Assembly (NCBI GenBank): GCA_043777375.1
Contig: JAYWHX010000009.1
Span: forward strand, 62,001-126,000
Direction: 5' to 3'
Origin: TH-plancto1 sp043777375
GTDB lineage: Bacteria > Planctomycetota > Planctomycetia > Planctomycetales > Planctomycetaceae
Length of the DNA: 64,000 nt
Numbering within the stretch: the stretch's first letter is position 1; each line of letters opens with the position of its first letter. Shown here piece by piece: positions 59,355-64,000 of this stretch. Under the pieces are notes generated by a model that saw only the letters and a list, made by a program, of their open reading frames with translations, had not been told where the DNA came from and searched no databases. The position numbers were made by a program, and so were the translations under genes.

Positions 59355-61577
59355 ATGCGGAACAGCTTGCAACACTCCTGGACGGAGCCACCGCTCCAGC
59401 CCGGCTGGTCAATCGATACCGCCTCTCGGGCGCGGCTGGGGATGTTGTATTTGATGTTCGTCCTGCCGGTCCTCCTGATCGGGATGCGCCTGGTCTGGCT
59501 GCAAGTCGTGATCCCGGACCGCTACCTGGCCGCGTGGACCAAGACTACCGAGACCTTCGAGACTCTGCCCGCGACCGATGGCCGCATCCTCTCCAGCGAT
59601 GGTCAGGTGCTCGCCTTTGATCAGCCCCGGTATTCGATTCAGGTTCACTACCGCTGGCTGGAAGAACCCGTCAACGCCGACTGGTTGAAAGCCCGCGCAA
59701 GGGAAAGACTCCCACGCAGCGATCGAAGAAACTCGGAGCGGGTCGCCGAAGCCCAGGCCCAGATCCTTCAAGAGCGGCAGAACCTCTGGCAATCATTGGC
59801 CACAGTCACCGGGCATTCTCCCGAGCAACTCACCACTCGACGCCAGTCTGCACAGATCAAGGTGGAAGCCTTGGCCCACACAGTCAACGCCCGTCACGCA
59901 GCCCGCATCGCAAGCGCCGCCCTACCGACTCGCAGTGCATCCATTTTTGACCGCCTGTGGCAGGAACTCCACACCACGCCGGATCGGTCGACCAATCGCC
60001 TGATCGTTCTGGCGGAGGAGCAGGAACCACACTCGCTGCTCGACGACGTGCCGATTGATCAGATCGTGACGATCGAATCTCAGCCCTCGCGATTCCCCGG
60101 TGTTGAGATTCATACTTCAAGCGAGCGAATCTACCCACACGCGACGATCGCTCCGCACATCATCGGACTCCGGACTCCCGTCGATGCCGTCGACATCACA
60201 AAAAGAAAGACGCGATTTCCAGAAGGCGATCCCCTCGCCCTCGAAGTCGGTGATCGGTACGGCCAAAGCGGGATCGAGCGAACCTATGACAGCCACCTGC
60301 GTGGCATTCGCGGCCTACGACGAGTCGTTCGCAATCACGCTGGAGAAGTCATTGAACAACAGGTCACTCGTCCGCCCCATAACGGAGTCGATCTCACTCT
60401 GACGATCGACGCGTCGCTCCAGCAACAGGCTGAACAGTTGTTGGATCTTGTCTTGAGTGGACAGCCGATTCAGGACTCGACCGAAACGGCACCGGATGGT
60501 TCGTCAGTGAGAGTGACCCCCTCAGCAGGGGCCATCGTCGTCCTGGATCTGAAGAATGGTGAGACGCTCATTGCGGCAAGCAGCCCACGCTATGACCTCG
60601 CGGCCATGCAGCACCCCTCGAAGGAGCAATGGAGCCAGTGGATGAACGATCCCGGTCATCCCTTCCTCTCGCGCGTGACACAAGCGACCATCCCACCGGG
60701 CTCGATCTTCAAGGTGGTCACCGCCATCGCTGGACTGGAGCAGGGCCTCCTGAATCCCGAGGAGCCCTTTCATTGCCAGGGGTACCTCAATGATCCACAG
60801 CATGACCGCTGCTACATTTATCGGCACTTCGGCACCGGACACGGCGATGTGACTCTGCCCATGGCTCTGAGTCAGTCTTGCAACGTCTACTTTTTTGATT
60901 TTGCACAGCGGATTGGCCCGCAACCGATCGAGACATGGGCGCGACGACTCGGGTTCGGTGCACCGACCGGCATCGACATCGGCGGCGAACGAGTGGGTCA
61001 CGTGCCCTCGCGGTCTTCAGCTGGGAAGCACAACCGCTGGTATCCGGGCACCACGCGACAGTTCGCGATCGGTCAGGGCGATCTGACGGTCACTCCACTG
61101 CAAGTCGCCAGACTGATGGCGATCATTGGCAACGGGGGAAGGGATGTCACGCCCCGCTTGACCCCGCGACCGACGGGCGACACTCCCCTGCCCTCGGCAT
61201 CTCGACATGACATCCAGCTGGCCCGTTCAGAGAATGCTTCTCCCGTTGCTGAGAAGCTGCTCTCTGATCGCACGCTGCAAGCGATTCGCGAAGGATTAGA
61301 GATGACGGTCGAACACCCCCAAGGCACAGGCCGCAAAGCGCAAGTGCCGGGACTGCTTGTCGCCGGGAAAACCGGCACTGCCGAAGCCGGTGGCGACAAA
61401 CCAGACCACGCCTGGTTCGCCGGTTACGTCCCCGCCGATCGACCACGCTATGCGTTCACCGTGTTCCTCGAACATGGCGGTTCGGGCAGTCAGATCGCCG
61501 CCCCACTGGCCCGCCAAGTCATCATGTCGATGATTGAAGCCGACCTGCTTTCGCCCCGCCAAGATTCTGGACAGTAA
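59355..61577 (+). CDS. mrdA: Penicillin-binding protein 2-like peptidoglycan transpeptidase
   Basis: A 740-aa class B PBP with one span (29-49) and all active-site motifs: SxxK in PPGSIFKVVTA (Ser450, Lys453), SxN in SQSCNVYFF (508-510) and KTG in VAGKTGTAE (672-674). The dimerisation domain has VEIHTSSERIYPHATIAPHIIG, and GQGDLTVTPLQVARLMA matches the family. It is longer than E. coli PBP2 (633 aa) because of an insertion at about 105-215. It cross-links cell-wall peptides at the outer face of the membrane. Its gene starts 38 bases after the LptA-like stop, likely one operon. Confidence 0.93.
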   Translation: MRNSLQHSWTEPPLQPGWSIDTASRARLGMLYLMFVLPVLLIGMRLVWLQVVIPDRYLAAWTKTTETFETLPATDGRILSSDGQVLAFDQPRYSIQVHYRWLEEPVNADWLKARARERLPRSDRRNSERVAEAQAQILQERQNLWQSLATVTGHSPEQLTTRRQSAQIKVEALAHTVNARHAARIASAALPTRSASIFDRLWQELHTTPDRSTNRLIVLAEEQEPHSLLDDVPIDQIVTIESQPSRFPGVEIHTSSERIYPHATIAPHIIGLRTPVDAVDITKRKTRFPEGDPLALEVGDRYGQSGIERTYDSHLRGIRGLRRVVRNHAGEVIEQQVTRPPHNGVDLTLTIDASLQQQAEQLLDLVLSGQPIQDSTETAPDGSSVRVTPSAGAIVVLDLKNGETLIAASSPRYDLAAMQHPSKEQWSQWMNDPGHPFLSRVTQATIPPGSIFKVVTAIAGLEQGLLNPEEPFHCQGYLNDPQHDRCYIYRHFGTGHGDVTLPMALSQSCNVYFFDFAQRIGPQPIETWARRLGFGAPTGIDIGGERVGHVPSRSSAGKHNRWYPGTTRQFAIGQGDLTVTPLQVARLMAIIGNGGRDVTPRLTPRPTGDTPLPSASRHDIQLARSENASPVAEKLLSDRTLQAIREGLEMTVEHPQGTGRKAQVPGLLVAGKTGTAEAGGDKPDHAWFAGYVPADRPRYAFTVFLEHGGSGSQIAAPLARQVIMSMIEADLLSPRQDSGQ

Positions 61578-61616
61578 TCTGTGGCCAGGAACGAAGTGTG
61601 GGTCTCGCCTTCACCC

Positions 61617-63032
61617 TCATCGCAGCACATCGAGCGTCTTCAACCGAATCGCATTCACGGCAGGCAAGAGCCCCCCAATGAATGCCATCACGAACGACAA
61701 TGCGATCCCGATCAACCAGATGTTCAAATCCACGACCAGTTTCAGCACGATCGTCTTCCCACCCCCTGCACCGCTGCTGACGCTACTATTCGCAGACCAC
61801 CCATCACACAACGACCCGACCAGACAACCCAGCAGGCCGCCGATCATGCCCAGCACAATCGACTCCAGCATGAACGACGCCACCACATGCCGTCGTCCAA
61901 AACCCATCAGTCGCAGCACGCCAATATCTTTCCGACGGGCACTGATCGCCGCGAACATGGTGTTCATGACTCCGAACACGCCGCCCACAGCCAGGATAAT
62001 GGTCACGAACCAAATCGCATACAAGAACTGCTTGTTCGTGGCCTGCAAACCCGAGTAGTACTCCGTCTCGACGGTCGCCGAGAGGCGGGCCTTCGTGTAA
62101 TCGTCCTTCAGATATTTGGCCAGTTGGATCGCCGCTTCCGGAGACTTCGCCTTCAGCACCACTGTCGTGTAGGTATTCTTGCCGAACATTGCTCCCACCA
62201 GCGAGCGCTTGGCCCACACTTCGCTGTCAAACAGCGACCCGGAACTCTGCATCACTCCCGCGATGACCCAGGTCCGCTCGTTTAACTCGAACGTGTCCCC
62301 CGTCACCAGACTCTCCTTGCCAGCTGCCATCAGATCACGATCATCACGAGCCATCTGGCGGGCCAACCCTTCGCCGACGACGCACTCAATCATCGATTGC
62401 CCAGCTGTGGAGCCTTCGCGAACGCCTGCTTCAGAGAACCACGCTCCGGCGTTGTCGAGTTTGACATAATGCACGAGGCCCGCGATCTGCGGATCATCAA
62501 TCCCCCGCAGTTGCAGGAACCGACGCTTCGGTCGATCCGGGGGGGCGTTGGTCAAGGGTTGATTGACCACCATATAGGTTTCTTGACTCGCCAGTCGCCG
62601 CGATCCCTCGGACTCAACACCCGCCTGATTGGCGATATCACCGACATCGCTAAATCCCAGTGTGCTGAATCCTTCGTCGGTGGTGCCGGCGGAAAGCACA
62701 ATCACGTTCTCAGGATGCCCGCTCGATTCGGTCAGCTTGGTCATCCCTGCGACGAAGGCCAGCATCAGCGTCATCACGCTGAGAACCAATGTGAACGCCA
62801 GGGCCGTCATCCCCGTGTTCTTCCAGCGAACTCGCAGATTATTCAAGTTGTACGACAGCGGCACTTTGCTGATGATCAGCAGTAGCAACGTGACTACAAC
62901 TCCGAACGCCAAAGTGACCCACGTCAGTCGACCAATCCCCAGCCAGGCCGGACTCAGAATCCAGGTGATCGCCTGAATAGCCCAGTGGGGCGGCTTTTCC
63001 GCGTCGGCGGCCAGCAAGAAAAAGAATCCCAT
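61617..63032 (-). CDS. ABC transporter permease, FtsX/MacB type
   Basis: A 471-aa membrane protein. Two spans near the N-terminus (TLAFGVVVTLLLLIIS and ALAFTLVLSVMTLMLAFVAGM) precede a 250-residue MacB-like periplasmic domain; three further spans follow, with the permease signature NTMFAAISARRKDIGVLRLMGFGRRHVVASFMLES and GGLLPAVNAIRLKTLDVLR. The ATG at 63032 is preferred; an ATG 60 bases upstream gives a charged lead. No ATP-binding subunit is in the window, so it should lie elsewhere. Its substrate (lipoprotein, lipid or peptide) is unknown. It converges on the PBP2 gene. Confidence 0.87.
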   Translation of the reverse strand: MGFFFLLAADAEKPPHWAIQAITWILSPAWLGIGRLTWVTLAFGVVVTLLLLIISKVPLSYNLNNLRVRWKNTGMTALAFTLVLSVMTLMLAFVAGMTKLTESSGHPENVIVLSAGTTDEGFSTLGFSDVGDIANQAGVESEGSRRLASQETYMVVNQPLTNAPPDRPKRRFLQLRGIDDPQIAGLVHYVKLDNAGAWFSEAGVREGSTAGQSMIECVVGEGLARQMARDDRDLMAAGKESLVTGDTFELNERTWVIAGVMQSSGSLFDSEVWAKRSLVGAMFGKNTYTTVVLKAKSPEAAIQLAKYLKDDYTKARLSATVETEYYSGLQATNKQFLYAIWFVTIILAVGGVFGVMNTMFAAISARRKDIGVLRLMGFGRRHVVASFMLESIVLGMIGGLLGCLVGSLCDGWSANSSVSSGAGGGKTIVLKLVVDLNIWLIGIALSFVMAFIGGLLPAVNAIRLKTLDVLR

Positions 63033-63129
63033 CGCTTCGTATCCCTGTGGAGTCAGTTTATCCCGCCGGATTCTAGTCCGTTCCCCTTTCATCGGCGACG
63101 CAGGGATATCGGTGTTACGTCCTGCTTGC

Positions 63130-63783
63130 TCAGGAAACCAACTCTAGAGTCAGCCACAGACTCGGGTCCCCGTCATATGGAAACTCCGGAGTCAGAGCCA
63201 GTGAGTGCAGGCCCAACTCCTTGTCTCGCAGCTGAGCGAAGAACCCGATGCGTGGCTGAGCGGTCGGGTCAAATCCGGTCAGAGTATTGGCAGGTAGCCA
63301 GACAGCGAGCCGGTAGCCGGTCTGGGAGTGCTCAGAGTACACGAGGAATTCTTCGCTGTCGGCGAGCTTGGCATCTTGGCTGGCACGCGGAACAGGGACA
63401 GGAACAACCACGGGCTCACGACCCGATTCACCTCCGCCACTCGGTAAAACGCACAGACAGTGGCAAAACCTCGTTGCCCGATGAACGGTCTGCGTATCGC
63501 GTGTATCGATCCACAACTGGATGCCGTCAGATTCAAGTGGTCGATCGGGGTTGCAGGCCCACGCCGATTGGCCGGTCACCTCGACGGCAACAGCGAGCCC
63601 CTCGGTATTCCACGCGGCCTTCCAAACAACCGGGATGTTCGCCTCTTCCAGTTTTCGCGGGACCGTCAGCTCGGCCTCCTTCGGCAGCGCCCAGAGCGGC
63701 TTCCCAGTCCCAGGCAATCGATCGACGCGTGGAACCGGGAGGATCCAGCGGAACTGGAGTTCAGGTGGGAGTAGCAGGGACAT
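63130..63783 (-). CDS. DOMON/CBM9-like domain protein
   Basis: A 217-aa single-domain protein with the pattern of the carbohydrate-binding family 9/DOMON fold: VVWKAAWNTEGLAVAVEVTG, then SDGIQLWIDTRDTQTVHRATRFCHCLCVLP, and YRLAVWLPANTLTGFDP near the end. No signal peptide is seen, so it may act in the cytoplasm. The ATG at 63783 is preferred to one 15 bases upstream. It is upstream of the ABC permease gene, separated by about 100 bases; function unknown. Confidence 0.7.
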   Translation of the reverse strand: MSLLLPPELQFRWILPVPRVDRLPGTGKPLWALPKEAELTVPRKLEEANIPVVWKAAWNTEGLAVAVEVTGQSAWACNPDRPLESDGIQLWIDTRDTQTVHRATRFCHCLCVLPSGGGESGREPVVVPVPVPRASQDAKLADSEEFLVYSEHSQTGYRLAVWLPANTLTGFDPTAQPRIGFFAQLRDKELGLHSLALTPEFPYDGDPSLWLTLELVS

Positions 63784-64000
63784 GGAGAAAGGCTTCACGA
63801 GAGGTCAATCCGGATCGACATTCAATCCGCAGCCTCGACTTTCACGGGATTCGTAAGGCAGGTCAAGCGTGCTGGATTTGCCCAGTCTGATGAGATGTGC
63901 GCCAGCAATGTCGTCACTGCCTGAATTCATCGGCAACTCGACAAAAAGACAGTGTCCCATGCGAGCATCAGGCTTTCTCCCCACCTTCGCTCCAGGTGAC
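63784..64000. other. Right-edge region; possible gene end
   Basis: On the minus strand the last bases read VTWSEGGEKA followed by a stop at 63968-63970, which may be the C-terminus of a gene outside the window. A 51-codon frame at 63805-63960 has no recognisable family. Confidence 0.25.

Noticed and set aside
1..64000. CRISPR array, tRNA, rRNA or prophage
   Set aside because: I saw no regularly spaced direct repeats, no T-loop GGTTCGAATCC-type tRNA signature, no rRNA sequence and no phage structural or integrase gene.

Overview
The window is about 57-58% GC by eye and reads as a chromosomal segment of a planctomycete (Planctomycetota, probably order Planctomycetales). The assignment rests on the gene content. 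There is a Pirellula/Verrucomicrobium-type dehydrogenase beside a Cys-type sulfatase, a YHS-domain protein, a Gfo/Idh/MocA oxidoreductase, a Hanks-type kinase, a DOMON/CBM9-like protein, and many large secreted proteins of low complexity. Genes are loosely packed on both strands in short operons. I saw no rRNA, tRNA, CRISPR array, transposase, integrase or phage gene.

Region 1-7150: a minus-strand lipid-modification operon (FAD oxidoreductase, DUF1365, cyclopropane-fatty-acyl-phospholipid synthase, cut by the left edge) is divergent from a 2-dehydro-3-deoxygalactonokinase and a 965-aa exported protein built of secretin N-domains without a secretin barrel. Region 7150-12500, all minus strand: a methyltransferase, a PilT-like ATPase, an M14-like protein that seems to lack a zinc His, a conserved hypothetical, and a 29-aa Lys/Ala peptide with its own terminator. 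Region 13100-17830: a membrane Ser/Thr kinase overlapping an LpxH-like phosphoesterase, a Gfo/Idh/MocA oxidoreductase, and convergent SppA. Region 18000-30000: secreted and lipoprotein-type proteins (YHS, TPR, DUF11-like), an HPF-like factor, a sulfatase, and an SGNH-dehydrogenase-HEAT fusion.

Region 29860-33225: CoaC-like flavoprotein, STAS protein, O-antigen ligase-like polymerase. Region 33330-40650: a Tad/Flp pilus locus on the minus strand (prepilin peptidase, TadE, CpaB, TadG-like, CpaF, TadB, TadC) with no visible pilin, secretin or TadZ. Region 41160-46780: oligoendopeptidase F with a small membrane protein and a SUKH protein, a HicAB pair, an orphan EboE and a small lipoprotein. Region 47294-52753: a 1819-aa inverse-autotransporter-like protein with a beta-helix passenger. 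Region 53500-63800: a sulfotransferase, then an envelope cluster (arabinose-5-phosphate isomerase, giant LptA/LptC-like protein, PBP2), an ABC permease and a DOMON-like protein.

Intergenic spacers carry several families of inverted repeats, including two copies (9.4 kb and 53.1 kb) of one element, and a good set of rho-independent terminators. The window therefore centres on cell-envelope assembly and surface structures. I do not see a clear unknown defence or biosynthetic system. The best leads are the envelope cluster, the barrel-less secretin-N protein, the inverse autotransporter, the Lys/Ala micro-protein with palindromes upstream, and the repeat families.
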